Origin: Leucogyrophana mollusca
Lineage: Eukaryota > Basidiomycota > Agaricomycetes > Boletales
Reading direction: 5' to 3'
DNA length: 64,000 bases
Assembly (NCBI GenBank): GCA_021014945.1
Contig: MU266347.1
Location: forward strand, 62,001 to 126,000
A program made the position numbers and the translations under genes. The notes under the pieces were generated by a model. That model was given only the letters and a program-made list of their open reading frames with translations, did no database searches and was not told where the DNA came from. Positions 24,116-36,883 of the stretch are shown piece by piece; the stretch's first letter is position 1; each line of letters starts with the position of its first letter.

Positions 24116-27100
24116 ATGGCGCCGCCTCCACCCCCGCCTCCGCCGCCGCCGATGTGCCTTCCTTTCACCAATCGCTCGCGACTCCGAGAAGCCAGTCCGT
24201 TGGTCCGCTCGTACTCGGAAAAATCAGACGTATCATCGCAGAGGTCTGACAACCGCTCCCAGAGATCCGACGGCCGTTCTTCCGCTCGCTCGGGCTCTCA
24301 TCGTTCTGCACAGCTCGTTCGCACGGGATCTTTCTCCCCGACGCAGACCCTAGCTTCCGATGTCGAGAAACTGTCCTTCAGCTCTGATTCCGAGGTTTAC
24401 GACGTACCTACGCTCGCCAACCAGAGCCGCTCCAAGATCTCGCGAGATACCAGTAAAGTGACGCTAGCGAGAGCTGACTCAAAGAAATCGACAAAGTGGG
24501 GCTATGGATGGGGAATGGGCAAGGCCAAGGAAAGGGAGAGAGAGATGATGGATAGACCTCCCTCTCTGAATTCGGACACCAGGCCTCCGCTTTACAAATC
24601 ACCGACTCGCACATCATCCAAGTCTAGTGGCAGTAAGCGGCCTCCATTTTATTCCAATGATTCAGCTAGCACGCTTGTTGGCTCCGCATTGGAGCGCAAG
24701 ATGAATGACGTCGAATCTATCAAGGAGCGAGTCGATACTGCTGACAGGTTGGAAGACATCAGGAAGCTGATGGTAAAAGACAACCTCGATTACTAGTTCG
24801 TCGCGGGTTCTCGTTTTCCCGAGGGGTTTTTAACTTAACATCCATCTCAGTGTTATTCCAAGTGAGGATGCTCATCAGTCGGAATACGTTGCCGCCAGCG
24901 ACAAGCGTCGGGAATGGATCTCTGGGTACGTTGCCATTGTGCTTACGTATTGCAAACGACTTACTCGGATCGTTAGGTTTACCGGCACCGCTGGACAAGC
25001 CGTTGTCTCGAAAACTGCGGCATATCTGATCACTGACTCTCGGTATTGGCTGCAAGCCCGTGAAGAGCTTGATTCGAACTGGCATTTAATACCAGCCGGC
25101 GCCGTTGACGCGCCCAAGGACTGGATAGACTGGCTTGTTGTGAGCAGCGTGAACGCTGTGGTGTTGGAGTTGAGGATGCTAAGATTCATCATTGTGGCAG
25201 GACCGAGCCAAAGACGCAAGAATTGGCATTGATGCAAGAATGATCGCTCATGAGAAAGCTACTCAGCTCAACACGCAACTCAACATCAAGAATTCCAAGT
25301 TAATCTACCCTCCTCAGAACTTCGTTGACCTCACTTGGAAGGACAAACCGCTGAGATCCAAGGATCCCATCTTCATTCAGTCCTCTGAATTCACAGGTAA
25401 GGTAGTTTTTTAGATGTTTTCAAAACAATGCTGACGTTCTTCGATGCCAGGCAAAGAGGCTAGCGCAAAGATTGCCGAGCTTCGCGCCTGGATTCGTGCA
25501 CAACCTGCCGCGGTTCCTTCTTATTCGAAAGCTCCACCAACAGCTGCGCAGACCCATGTAGGCACACTAATAACGTCTCTATCCTCCATTGGTCAGCAGT
25601 TCGAACTTTGGCATTCACAATGATGGTAGACTAACGTTTGTAATAGCATACTTGCTCAATTTGCGCGGTTCTGACATCCCTTTCAACCCACTATTTTACT
25701 CATACCTCTTCCTATCCCTGGACCGCGTCGTACTGTTCCTCGATTCCGCCAAGCTGACAGATGAAGTGGAGGACTACCTCAGAGCAATGGGGGTGGAGAG
25801 GAAAGAATACAACGATATATGGGCATTCTTGCGTCGCCGGGACTGGGGCGAGGGGAAAGTGCTCATCTCCCCCGAAACGTCGTATGCGATCTCCCTGATG
25901 CTGACACACTTCCGCTACACCGTCGCTCCGTCGTTTATCGACGGTATGAAGGCCATCAAGAACGAGGTTGAGCTCGAAGGCATGAGACGCGCGTATTTAC
26001 GCGATGGGGCTGCATATGTGAGCATCAACTATTATGAGTTCTCACCTTTTGACTCACCCCTTCCCACTCCAGGCTAAATGGCAGGCCTGGCTAGAGCATA
26101 AGATTCAACAAGGATATGATATCACGGAATACGAAGCCGCATGGCGGCTCACAGAGTACAGGAGGCAGAACAAACACTACTGGGGACTCGCATACGAGAA
26201 CATTTCCGCCAGTGGGCCCAACGCTGGTACGTACCGTGAATCCACTACTTGATCTTTTATCTGATCTTGCGTGCTCGTAGCTCTTCCCCATTACTCTCCT
26301 TCGAAATCAACGGCAAGGATGATCGATCGCGAGACTCCATACCTCAAGTAAGCATCACGCGCCACCATATTCCCCCTGATATTAATCTACTTTACCTCAG
26401 TGACTCCGGAGGCCAATATCGCGATGGGACGTGTGACACCACGCGTACAGTTCATTTTGGACGGCCTTCACAGGATCAATGCGAGGCTTATACACGAGTT
26501 CTGCAGGGACATGTACGTCAAGAACGTTCATCTCAACATTCATATACTGACTGATATGTACCCTAGATTGCTATTGATAGTGCTGTTTTCCCTGAAGGCA
26601 CTACGGGTGCCCAGTTAGATGTTTTAGCACGTCGTGCTTTGTGGAAAGATGGCCTAAACTACATGGTACGTGGCAGCGAAGTTATCTCACCCTTGCGGTT
26701 CAGCTGACTTAGTTCCGCACGTAGCATGGCACGGGTCACGGCTTCGGTTCATTCTTGAATGTCCATGAAGGCCCTCACGGATTCTCAAGCAGCGTGCCCC
26801 TCGTCCCCGGACACGTAATCACGAACGAGCCAGGCTTCTGTAAGTTAATGATCCTACTATCTCTCCAACTCTTCTCACACTGCTCTCAAGATCTAGAAGG
26901 GCGCTGGGGCATGCGTATAGAATCTGCGCTCGCCGTTAGACGCGTGAAGGTATGTAAGACCCTTGATCACCGGAGCCTGTATCTAACGGCATCATTCTCC
27001 AGACCAAGGGCGAATTCAGCGGCGATATCTGGCTAGGCTTTGAGCGTCTGACTTGTGTTCCCATCCAGACGCGGATGGTGAAGGAGGCAATGCTGACAAA

Positions 27101-27322
27101 GGAGGAGAAACAGTGGCTCAAGGCAAGCGTTTCTGACAAAACATTTCCCCACCTTATCTCATTCATCTGCCTTGGTAGGATCATAACCGCAAGTGCCTTG
27201 AAAGACTAGAGCCGTATATCAAAGACGACAAGCGCGCCTTAAAATGGCTGAAACGCGAAGCTGACCGCGGCATTGGCGTGGCCGGGCCCGGGCCAGGCGG
27301 CATCACCATCGACTGGGACTAG
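24116..27322 (+). CDS. Xaa-Pro aminopeptidase (aminopeptidase P, M24B)
   Basis: Fourteen exons totalling 2,496 nt give 831 aa. Residues 1 to about 205 are a Ser/Arg-rich, probably disordered extension that begins with ten prolines; the peptidase starts near [20 protein letters not shown]. Landmarks are [45 protein letters not shown], the metal-binding [17 protein letters not shown] (two Asp), [19 protein letters not shown] (His), and [17 protein letters not shown] with its Glu. It removes N-terminal residues that precede proline, normally as a dimanganese cytosolic enzyme of about 620 aa, so the N-terminal extension makes this one long. The last intron (27123-27178) begins GC rather than GT. 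The start could instead be the Met after the prolines. Confidence 0.93.
24122..24151 (+). repeat. Proline-codon microsatellite
   Basis: Ten consecutive CCN codons directly after Met-Ala at the start of the aminopeptidase gene. The run is CCG/CCT/CCA/CCC mixed and is likely to vary in length between strains. Confidence 0.8.
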
Positions 27323-27652
27323 ACAGGAGCAACCTTCAGATGCTCCAACACCTCTTTTTTTACTGCATTCACCTCTTCGAGTTTATTATACACTACTCAC
27401 GACAAACTAACCGAGGAACAGTCGTAGGGCGTTCCTCGTCCGCGATACATGATACCACACGATTGACGATCAGACGTTTTTATTATGGTTCGTGCACCTT
27501 GCACGTCTCTCTGTACTTACCCTGCTTTGCTTTGCTCTGGGCGCAACCCTGATTATATATGTTGTCTGTCTTGATGGCCGTGACCCATTCTTGGATAGTG
27601 AAGATATGTGCATTTGTACATGGACGATAAAATACAAGCAGACGGTACAGAT
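27323..27652. other. Convergent 3' region, aminopeptidase and NOG1
   Basis: 330 bp shared by two converging genes; it must hold both polyadenylation regions. No additional gene seen. Confidence 0.6.
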
Positions 27653-30113
27653 TATCGTCTGTCGGTTTTGCCTCCTTTCCGCTTCCCAGCAAAAAGATGT
27701 TTGGGCTGTAAAAATCTCCGTCAGTATATTGGCCAATTGAGCCTCGAGTACGGTGACAAACCATTTTGACTCTGATGGCACGGTCACTCTCACCGGCCTT
27801 CGCGAGCATATTACGGGGTCGTTGTCCGAGATTGCGCAGTTTGACGGCCCTCGAAGCTTGCTGAAAAAAAAAAAAAAAAAAAAAAAGCGAGGTGAGAAGA
27901 AGGAAGGCAAGTAGACTATCAACACAAACCTCTTCTGTCCGCATGCCAGCGAGTTGACGATTCGTCCGAGGAGCTCTCGGGTTCTTTGCAATAACTGCAC
28001 CGGAATTACCCTTGAAGCGCTTATTGGGCGTCTGCTCTTCACCATCGACGTCCATCCAATCGCCTTCCTCTCCATCCCCACCGTCCTCGTCCATGTCGAC
28101 GTCCATGTCTGCATCGGCCCGTTTCCGCTTGGCACCTTGTACTTTTGCCAGCATCTCTGCTCGTTGTTGGATGCTGCTTGGATCGTAGCCTGCCTTCTTG
28201 AACTCCGTCGTAAGTTCGCTGAGTGTCCGCAGTCCTGCTGTCCGCGGCAAACGGGACTGGTTCTTTTTCGACTTCTTAATGCTCTGAGAGTGAATTTTGT
28301 GGGCGAGATCGCGTTGGGCCTCGGTAGCCTCACGTTCGTCCTCGGAGTCAAACTATGGTAGAGAATGGCATCAGAAAGCGGGTCATTAATGCATCTAACC
28401 GACACTTACCACGTCCTCTTCGCTTTCGTAGAAGCCCTCGGCCTCCAGCTTCTCCTCTTCGCGTTCCAGGGCCTCCAGTTTCTCCGCGATATCAGGATCG
28501 ATAAAGTCGGCGATATTCTTGCCGTCCATGATCTCAGGCATCGTGTCCATGTTCCACTCAGGGTTGGCAAGCATGTAGTCCTCTGTAGTGTTTAATGTCA
28601 GGAATATAACGAATATCGTTGAAGCAAATTTCGTACGTTTCATGTTGATATTGAATACGCCTGCACCACCCTCCTCGGCCTCGATGTCCTTCAACAACTT
28701 CCGTCTGTCAGGATCATCCTTGTCGTACTTCTTGCGCTCTTTCACTGCATCAGGGATAAAAGGCGCACGAACAACGTCGTCGCGCGCCTTTGGTTGCGCA
28801 ACATGTATCCGATTGATAACGGAGTTGATCTTGCTTCCCTTGAGCTTCGTGTCGACGCGGTGAGCAAGCAAAGCGTCGCAGGCCTTGTTCTTGAGGTCCA
28901 TGACACCTTCCTCAGAGTAACATGAAACCTGAACACATGTCACGTCTTCTTTGTCGATAATCTCTTGGACGAGGGCTCGGTTATCAGGGGTCAGGTCCTC
29001 GAGACGCGTGACGTCAATTTTGTTTATGACAAGCACAGTTGGCTTCCCGCCGAAGAGCGGTTTGATCGAATGGAATAATTTGCACTGTAAAATGATCTTC
29101 AGACGGGTGTGGCCCCCGATGAACCAGAGGTAAACGAACCTGAGCCTCGACGGTGTAGCCACACTGTTCACTAAGATCCATAAAATACAACACGCAGCTT
29201 TTCAAGTGAGCCAGCGCTGTTATGCTTTGCATTTCGATCGTGTTCATATCCTCCAAGGGGTGATCGAGGATTCCAGGGGTATCTATTACTTGCCATCGCA
29301 AATATTTGTAGTCCAGATGGCCAACAAAGAGGGATTTGGTAGTAAAAGCGTAAGGTTGGACATCCACATCGGCCCGAGTGACCTTGTTTATAAATGAGGA
29401 CTTCCCAACGTTAGGGTAGCCACAGATTAGCAGTGTACGTGTATTGGGATCTATGGCAGGTAAACGGGAAATATGTTGGCGGACTTGCTCAAGATATGCA
29501 AGTGGGTCTTTTTGACGGCGCATTACCGTCGCCATGCTATGATAGATGTGAGATTTCTCAGTAAGTGGTTTCCGTCCGTACTCACCGACCGAGGGCAGCC
29601 TTTTTGAGTTGCTTGCAGCGATACAAGCTATCACCGAACTTGAGCAATCGGACATAGTCCTTGGCAACTTGATCGATGAGATGTCGAGCGGTGCGAAGCT
29701 GACCCAGTGCTAGTTTGTAGTGGTTTTTGTCGTAAAGCACATTCATAAGCGACGAGAGGAACGGATGTAAGTCCTGGTTTCACTGAGGGTCCATAAACCG
29801 TCAATCACTGGTCCAATCGTCACTCACATCAAGCATGGGGAACTCGGAAAGGATCGCGCCGAGCTTTTCATCGAACGTATCTTGCGTGAACTTCACCTTG
29901 CGCATATAAAAGTTCCTTATACGACTGATCTTGAAGTTTTTATGGATGACCTAGAATGCCAGACCCTCTGGATATAAGATTGCCTCTCGCATGGTACCCA
30001 CTGAAGGATATCCCCACCGTAGGAGTTTTTCGCTGCGTCTTCGACAGCACGATATCTAGGAAATCTGCCGCCGTGGGCACTGGAGCGATCGCCTTCAGCC
30101 CGCTCGTCGACAT
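27653..30113 (-). CDS. NOG1: Nucleolar GTP-binding protein NOG1
   Basis: Conserved nucleolar GTPase needed for 60S ribosomal subunit assembly. It starts [20 protein letters not shown] at 30113. The N-terminal helical domain ([19 protein letters not shown]) is followed by the G domain: G1 [10 protein letters not shown], the switch region [11 protein letters not shown]3 DTPGIL and G4 NKID, and then the NOGCT region with [10 protein letters not shown] and [10 protein letters not shown]. The C-terminus is acidic and then basic ([24 protein letters not shown]) and ends [13 protein letters not shown] at 27653. Length is about 640-660 aa, usual for the family. One late intron contains a 23-T polypyrimidine run. 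It converges with the aminopeptidase gene. Confidence 0.95.
27864..27886. repeat. A23 homopolymer inside a NOG1 intron
   Basis: Twenty-three consecutive A on the plus strand, that is a T23 tract directly before the 3' splice site (CAG) of a NOG1 intron. It acts as an extreme polypyrimidine tract and is prone to length errors. Confidence 0.95.
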
Positions 30114-32040
30114 TTTGAGAACCTTTTCGAGGCGAGGGGAACAACCGTGGAAGGGGAAACGAATTCGTGAAGGACCTCTATCTTGTCTGCACCCCGCCCA
30201 CGATGCAAACCAAATTTTCGATCGCTTTTTCCCACGGAGTAGATATTATACTGGAATATTTGATAAAATACTCATTTAATATCTTGTTACTTGTGCGCAA
30301 GATGAGCTCAGACCATGGTCCCACTAACACTGACCACGATCATAATACCCGTCCCGGTTCTCGGCCAAGCACCTTCGAGAACTCCTCAGTTTCACAATGG
30401 ACACTCAACGAATTGGCTTCTACGGCGCGGGATATCATGTCCGAGTATGTCTCTGCAGTGCGCTGCATCCCCCCGCAAGTTATAGTGAGCTGTAGAGGGG
30501 AGAGACATGCCTATAGCCGGAATTTCTTGAAGACCACAGGATATAACGTACGTCCCTTTCCAACACCCCGTTGCAGCAAACTTACCCAGAATAACATGAT
30601 CCGATGGGAAAGGGCGCAGCAAACAAGTTTTTGTCACGATTCGCAAGAGCGGAGGACTATTCAGAGACGAGTTTCTTAGGTATAAGATATATGGCGTCAC
30701 CCAACGTTCATGTTTTTGCGACTTTTTATCCTCGATGTCATCATGCACCCGACGCTGAAATTCTGCACCCAATCAATCGAGACCCTAACACGGAAAGTCC
30801 TGTGTCCGTGGGCAGAGACGGATGGGCTGGACTCATAGACAATGTTGCTTATCTAGAAGTGGTTCTCGCGAGACGAGAGTAGTGAAATGTAGAACCTAGA
30901 GGTGCGTAGAGTATTTTCTGTAGCTACAGCCAAATTATATATTTCATACCAAGACCGCCAACCGATATTTTTCTCTGCTGACCGCAGCCCGAAAGCTTCA
31001 ATCCAGACTATAATCGCATGAGCACCTGGCGTACTACTGATTGTGCGACAAGTCCGGAATGAAGAACGAACCCCAACACGACGAGAAGACCTTATGAGCC
31101 GTACAGAACATGTCTCGGGTTGCGTTCGGTATATTTATCACCATGGATTGTTTGCCAGGATATAACGCTGATGAACCCCCTATCCGACGGGAGGCAGACT
31201 CATACTAATTTGCAGAATCCGGCCCATGACAAGCATGCCAGATCATCGACCATAGTGTGTGCGTTCGTTGTGTTCTCTTACAGTGCTTTGATGTCAAACT
31301 ACTGGTCGAATTCTCGTGGGACGCCGCTGTTTAGTTAGGTCCTGGGGCAAAGTGGCCAGTTGGAGGGTGGAATCGCTTCTCTCGACAAAAACTCAATGTC
31401 CTCACGAAAATGTACATGGGAAACTAACGCAAGGAACTAGGACCCCCCACCAAGTACCCTCGACGCAGTCGTTTATGCAAATGTACCGGGATGAAACTAC
31501 AGCTGTTGAGTATATCACACCCTTTGACGCATCCAGACAACCAACATTGGAGGGTTGGATCCACGCTGCGGTCAATAAGTTATCCTCGATTGCCAGGATG
31601 ATCACAATGGCACGAGGGTGGCCAGGTGCTTCTGATGAAAGGCTCCTATAATGGGTATATGGACAAGTTTGTGAATGGACATGCTTCGCGTGCTTTCGCA
31701 GCAAAACAAGACTAGGGGCTCCAGAGTGATATTCAAGTTCGAGGCAGGTGAACGTTGATATCCACAAATGTGTATGAGCAACCACAGGCAAAAACGTAGA
31801 CATCGGTCCCCTCGAATTCATATTGAAGGATGGGGACACATGTGTGGTTCCTCGTCGATATGAAATGAATGACGAGAAACAACCAAGCTACGCAGTCCTA
31901 CATAACCATGGAATGTGTGTGCGAGTAGGATCGGAGTAAGGTACAGAGTGCGGTAGTCCTTAGAGAAACGGAATGGAATATGTATGCGGGGGTGTATATG
32001 GTACAGTAGAGGGAATGAGTATGTCCATGGCTTAAGAGTT
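30114..32040. other. 1.9 kb with only weak gene candidates
   Basis: The first 200 bp serve as NOG1 promoter. A plus-strand frame from ATG 30302 (MSSDHGPTNTDHDHNTRPGS) and another ending at 30882 (GKGAANKFLSRFARAEDYSE at its start) could be two exons of a small gene with an intron beginning GTACGT at 30549, but I do not recognise either and could not close a convincing model. A 145-codon minus frame at 31402-31839 overlaps a plus frame of similar quality and looks like chance. Confidence 0.35.
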
Positions 32041-33266
32041 TTATTGCCGACGGGCAGGTCGGTCTGTAAGCAGCTCGTGATCGCCGCGAATGTTGATGAA
32101 AGAGTACTACACGAGAGGTCAGCCAGTGCGCGTAACGCCGAGTGGAGACTCACCTCAATGAGATCTGGTCTAACGCCCCTAACGAGGTTGACGTAGACGA
32201 GATTAGGCTCTGAGAAAAACGGCCTTAGCCCCGCTGCTTCGAGCTTCTCCCACCACGCCAGGAATCGGGGGAACTCCTCCCACTTTGTCCCACTGAAGAC
32301 ATGCACTTCGAGCTGGAGCTGGCCAAAGGGCAGTGGCGCGCCGCGGAAGCTGTCGATGAAGACCTCGAGAGAGTCGAACTCGCTGCCCTCAATGTCTACT
32401 TTGAGGACGTCAATGAAGTCGTGGCCGTTCTTCTCCATAAGGGTGCGGAGAGTGTATGTCTTCGGCTCGTCCATGGGCCCGTGTGCGTCCTTTGCGCCGA
32501 GCGCGTAGGGGAAGAAGTGGGAACGCGACTTGAGGTCGATTTCATGTTCGATTTCGGGGCCGAACTATTGGGGTTGAACCCGTTAGTTCTTAGTGCTTCG
32601 GTGGTACTGGGTGTATACCCACAGAGTTTACGCTGAAATCGTAACCGTAGACCTCGCAACCTGGGGCGGCCCGGAGCACGTCGGCTTCGAAGGAAGACTC
32701 GCCGTTGATGCCTGTGCGTATTAGGGACGGGCGAAAGGACGCGGGGAAGGGGCGTACCAAAAGAGTACATGACACAGGACTTTTTGGGAGCTATGCGCTC
32801 CAGACCGCAAAACCATTTACCGCCGTCGCCCATGATGCCGATGCGCTCTACGCGGTGAGGACATCTGAAGGACGGGAGGAAGAAGTCCCCTGGACGCGTG
32901 TCAGCGCGACACGTTTACGACCAGGCCAAGAACGTACATAGAGTGTAGAATTCGCCGTGCGATGGGAAGCTGAGCGGGTGTGTTATTTAACGGCGCGAAC
33001 CAGTCACACGAGCGTGGCCGAGCTTACGGATCAATTTTGTCAGGCGTCGGACCCCATTTCTTGACAAGCGCCTTCCGCTGGTCGAGCATTTTGCCATAAA
33101 AGGCCTCGTCTATCCGCAGCTGGTCTCGCAGCAGCGAGTTGGAGCGCCTGAGGGCGAGCGGGTTCAGGGAATCATGCGAGTCCGAGTTCACAAACAGGAG
33201 TAAAGATATAAATATGAGAACCAAGAGTGAAATCGTGAACCGTGGATGGCGCGTGTAGAGACCCAT
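32041..33266 (-). CDS. Membrane-anchored methyltransferase (METTL24/FkbM-like)
   Basis: Six exons (33266-33028, 32969-32938, 32889-32758, 32711-32623, 32564-32154, 32106-32041) total 969 nt, giving 322 aa. The start at MGLYTRHPRF was chosen because a membrane helix follows at once (FTISLLVLIFISLLLFV); an in-frame Met 38 codons upstream is less likely. The lumenal part carries GDGGKWFCGLERI, typical of fungal Methyltransf_22 proteins, then GYDFSVNSFGPEIEHEIDL, the acidic DVLKVDIEGSEFDSLE block and LPFGQLQLEVHVF. These match SAM-dependent methyltransferases of the METTL24/FkbM type. A Golgi or ER location with a sugar or protein substrate is inference. One exon is only 32 nt. Confidence 0.86.
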
Positions 33267-36200
33267 GTTAATTCCAAGGTTACCGCTGGCGCCCTGGCGT
33301 TTTGGAGAGAGAAACGGGGGAAGGAATGTGTCAAGTTTGAGGAGTGTTTCACCAGCCCTTCGCCTCTTATAGTCGATCATTCCACTTACTTACGCCACGT
33401 GCGGGAAGCTGCCCTGATTGTTGTAACTGCCAAGAGAAAAGCGGATAGCGGGCGGGTATGTTCCTCTTTCTTCACTCAGATCTAGACTTGCTTTCTCTGC
33501 TGGCCAACTCGTGAACCCGCGAACATGGAACATAGCAGCCTCTGTTGCATGCAAGTTCAAAGGGCAATGTCTTGCAGCAAATGCTGCTGCGCGGACGTCA
33601 TCGCATGTTATCTTTTCCTTATTAGCAAGTTGGAGTGGGAGAACAAAACTTCGATGCTCCAACGGCCAAATTTATGTCGTTATACGACTCGCTAAGGCAA
33701 AGGGTGTCGCAGACATCGAAGTTGCGAAGGATACGAGGGCAATATGCATCACCCACATTATAATTTTGGGGTACTTTTTATCTTCGGCAGTGAATGGTGA
33801 GAGGGATCAGCGTCAGTAGCACAGAGCTCTGAGAGAGTATCAGCAAACTTTCAACACCAAATACGGCAGACTGCCAAAAAGGGACGAGGATGGTGATCCA
33901 GTCTTGCAGGTATGCCAGTAGGAACCGCAAAATGACACAAAGACTGGGGTAAATGAAGCGAGGATAGTGTGATAGGGAAGTCTGAATGAAGTTGATGAGG
34001 AATGTCGAGTGGGTGCAAAAACTGGCGTCAATGCAAACGAGCGGCACTTGGTATTGCAAGTCGTCTGTGCCTCTTAAGTACGAGCGTGAAACGAGTCCCA
34101 CCTGCGGACACACGCATAGAATATAGCCAAGACCACGTTCCTTCACTGACATTGTTCGAGTAAGCGTGCCTAAGGCTGCCAGAGACAACCAAATTGACAC
34201 TTACCTTCCACTCGTCTGTTTCATCGCCTGATCTGGATCCGGGTATAGAAATCAACCGCCTCGGCGACGTGGAGAACGATTGTGGGTGAACGAGTGAGCA
34301 TTCAAAGATGCGCTTGCAAGTGTAAGCACAGTACCTGCTGGTTCCGGGCCTATGTGGCGGGTGGAGATGGTGGCCCGACACCACAGCTTCTGAGCAGCGT
34401 TGTCGAATTCTGAGGCCTTGGAGTATAGTCGGCCAGACGCGCTCGGCATGGATGTTCCGCTACGCATTTGCTTTGAGAGCCTCATAAGTCTGGTCTCTGC
34501 CCAGGGAAGCTGCGATCTAGCAAATGAGCCGTTTATAACCTCTTGGAGCTCAGGTGCAGGATGGAGGAAGGGAAGACGCGTCGGAACTTGCCGGACATGG
34601 TTGAACCGTTGGCAATGGCAGGCGGCCCGCTACCTCGAAAACCCGCCCAAACAGGGTCTGGATTCGCCTTGGATTAGTCTAAGTCTGTTACTGCATTCTG
34701 GCGGTAATGGATCACGGTTTCATCAAGCATGCTAGATCAGGCAGAGGAACCGAGGAAATCATCTAATGCTTCTTCGTGGCCTTGACTTGCCTAGGCAGTG
34801 GTGGGCTGTGCTGCAGCTGTTTCATTGGGTGCGTTATGCATCCGTCATGGCCTCCCGGAGACTGAGTCATGGAGTGTTTAGCCACGTTTTAGACGTCTAC
34901 GGCCCACACGCACCTGTGGGCAATGGCCTTCGGGTGCATGGATACTGTTCCCAAGTACTGCAGAGATCTGCTGTACATTTGTAGTCCATTGAGGGTTTGT
35001 CCGTCAGTCGGATCGTCGTCGCTTTCAAGTTTTTATTGGGTTGCTCGATGGATTTTACTATCTTGTTATGTCGGCTGATTATCTCCACATCGTCTTTATT
35101 TGCGTCGTGTTCTGCGAGAAGTGGTGCAGCCCTCGTCGATAGTAGCACTTTAACGATTGTTTAGATACTGCCCAACGTCCATAAACACCCTTCGCCACGT
35201 GGAAACCAGCTCCCTGGCCTGATTAAGCGCGCCTATTGGTTCGGTTCAAGCAACCACGGTGTCGTCGCGACTGCTGATACTTGGCGTGGAAGCTCCTGGC
35301 GAAGACTTGTCATGGGGGACGTGTTATTCGTATCATGTAAGATAAACCAGCTTCGCGCCTTTGTTTCCAGGAAGGCAAATGTATTCTTCGGCTTCTATGC
35401 AGGGGCCGAAAGACTGGAGATCGAAATCGAGGGCGATAGGCTCAAGTGTGCCTCCCAGCACTGGATGGGCTGCAATGGATCCCCACGTAGGCCGCGCGTC
35501 GTGGGCTGTAGTTGCCTTTCGGGTATGGTGCTTCATCATTCAAGCAAAACAGACACGCAGAGCCTGATGGTTCTGTTCCGTTTCGGCGGCCGCCATGCTG
35601 TGTCTGTGATAAGCATAAGCCCAACTGCAGTGGCCTCGACAAGAGTGATGATAAGGTTCGAGTATGGCTCTTGAAATCATACAATCGATTCGGGTGTTGG
35701 CTTTGCATCGCAGGCTATATTGACATCGTTCATGCGTTTACGCCACATTCACAACCGTGATAGAAGAGCAGATTCGAAAGCTCAGCCCTTCCTCCATGCT
35801 GCGTTGCGTGGCGAAGTGAGGTGCCATCTCCTTGCTCCGGCATCGGAATGCATTGGCAAACTCGAGGAGGGCACACAGTGATAACACCTACAGAACCTCG
35901 TCTCTAAGGAAAGTGTAGGGTGGCGTAAATAAAGCAAAAGGCATCCCACAGTGAGTTGTGGGAAGGAACCTTTATAGCATAACCATTGTATCCCATAGCG
36001 CAGCGTGCTCCTTGTGGCTGGGACTGGGCTCACCCCGATGTACCAGGCGCCGAAGCTGAGAAGGCTAGACGGGTAATTAGATTACCTGTATTGTGGCTTT
36101 GGTGTACACAGCCGTTATCTTCAGCGGTGCGAGGGAGCGATTGCCATTCCGACCAGAGGAAAACTAGATGAACGACGATCATGTTTCAACGCCAGATGCC

Positions 36201-36883
36201 GGAACGGGAGAAGAGCGATGACGACGCAGTTTCGAAGATACGAATTGTTGGTGCGTATCATGAAGCCATACGGAGACTAGGGTTAATGGGGTGAGGGGGG
36301 CGAAAGGCTAAAATTAAGTCCATGGATCGCATTTAGAATTATCGGAGGGTTACCACCGATACAGATGTATACCCGGCACGGCGCAAACCCGAACGACCAG
36401 TGTGGCGTAGCCTGCGCAGCAGGATCTTCGGGCAGTTAACTTAACAAAGCTGGAAGCTTGAACAAGGCCGGTCAGGAGCACCCGTACTCATCGCGGGCAA
36501 AAAGTGAATAAGAAAATGCACACCATAAGCCGCGGATGATCCGACAATGACATCCTGTAGCAGGGTTCTTATCATTGATAGGCAGGGGTATTGGGAACCA
36601 GAACTGCATTTTGGTCACGACGCTCCCATACTATGACGAGAGTTTCACGTGGGTATTCTGTCAATATAATTTGCGACCGCCCAAACATATTTTCGCGTCG
36701 ATCGGCGTGGCCTGCGTGATAATGAGGTTGTGGGCGTTAAGTGTTGAACGGTAAGGAGACAAGATGGCAACATCTCAACAAGTGGCTGATCACAGGTCGC
36801 GTGTTCAATCTCCGCCCCAAAACGCGTTTACAGCACATTGACGCGTGTTCACGTGACGCATAACCTCTTGTCCGTTTACCTCG
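33267..36883. other. 3.6 kb gene-poor region
   Basis: I find no recognisable protein. A hydrophobic 140-codon minus frame (33778-34200) and frames at 34400-34735 and 35312-35760 plus lack known motifs and spliced partners. It separates two divergent genes, so both promoters lie here. The last 60 bp hold two MluI-type boxes, listed separately. Confidence 0.45.
36822..36855 (+). promoter_or_regulatory. Two ACGCGT boxes and an E-box before the 36.9 kb gene
   Basis: ACGCGT occurs at 36822-36827 and 36841-36846, and CACGTG at 36850-36855, all within 62 bp of the start codon. ACGCGT is the MluI cell-cycle box bound by fungal MBF/SBF at G1/S. Two copies 19 bp apart are unlikely by chance. Confidence 0.55.

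Noticed and set aside
31402..31839. 145-codon minus-strand open frame
   Set aside because: A plus-strand frame of similar length overlaps it, composition is not gene-like, and no family is recognisable.
36733..36820. tRNA-like sequence with a GTTCAATC box
   Set aside because: The T-arm has a mismatch, no matching acceptor stem or A box is found at the right distance, and no cloverleaf can be drawn.
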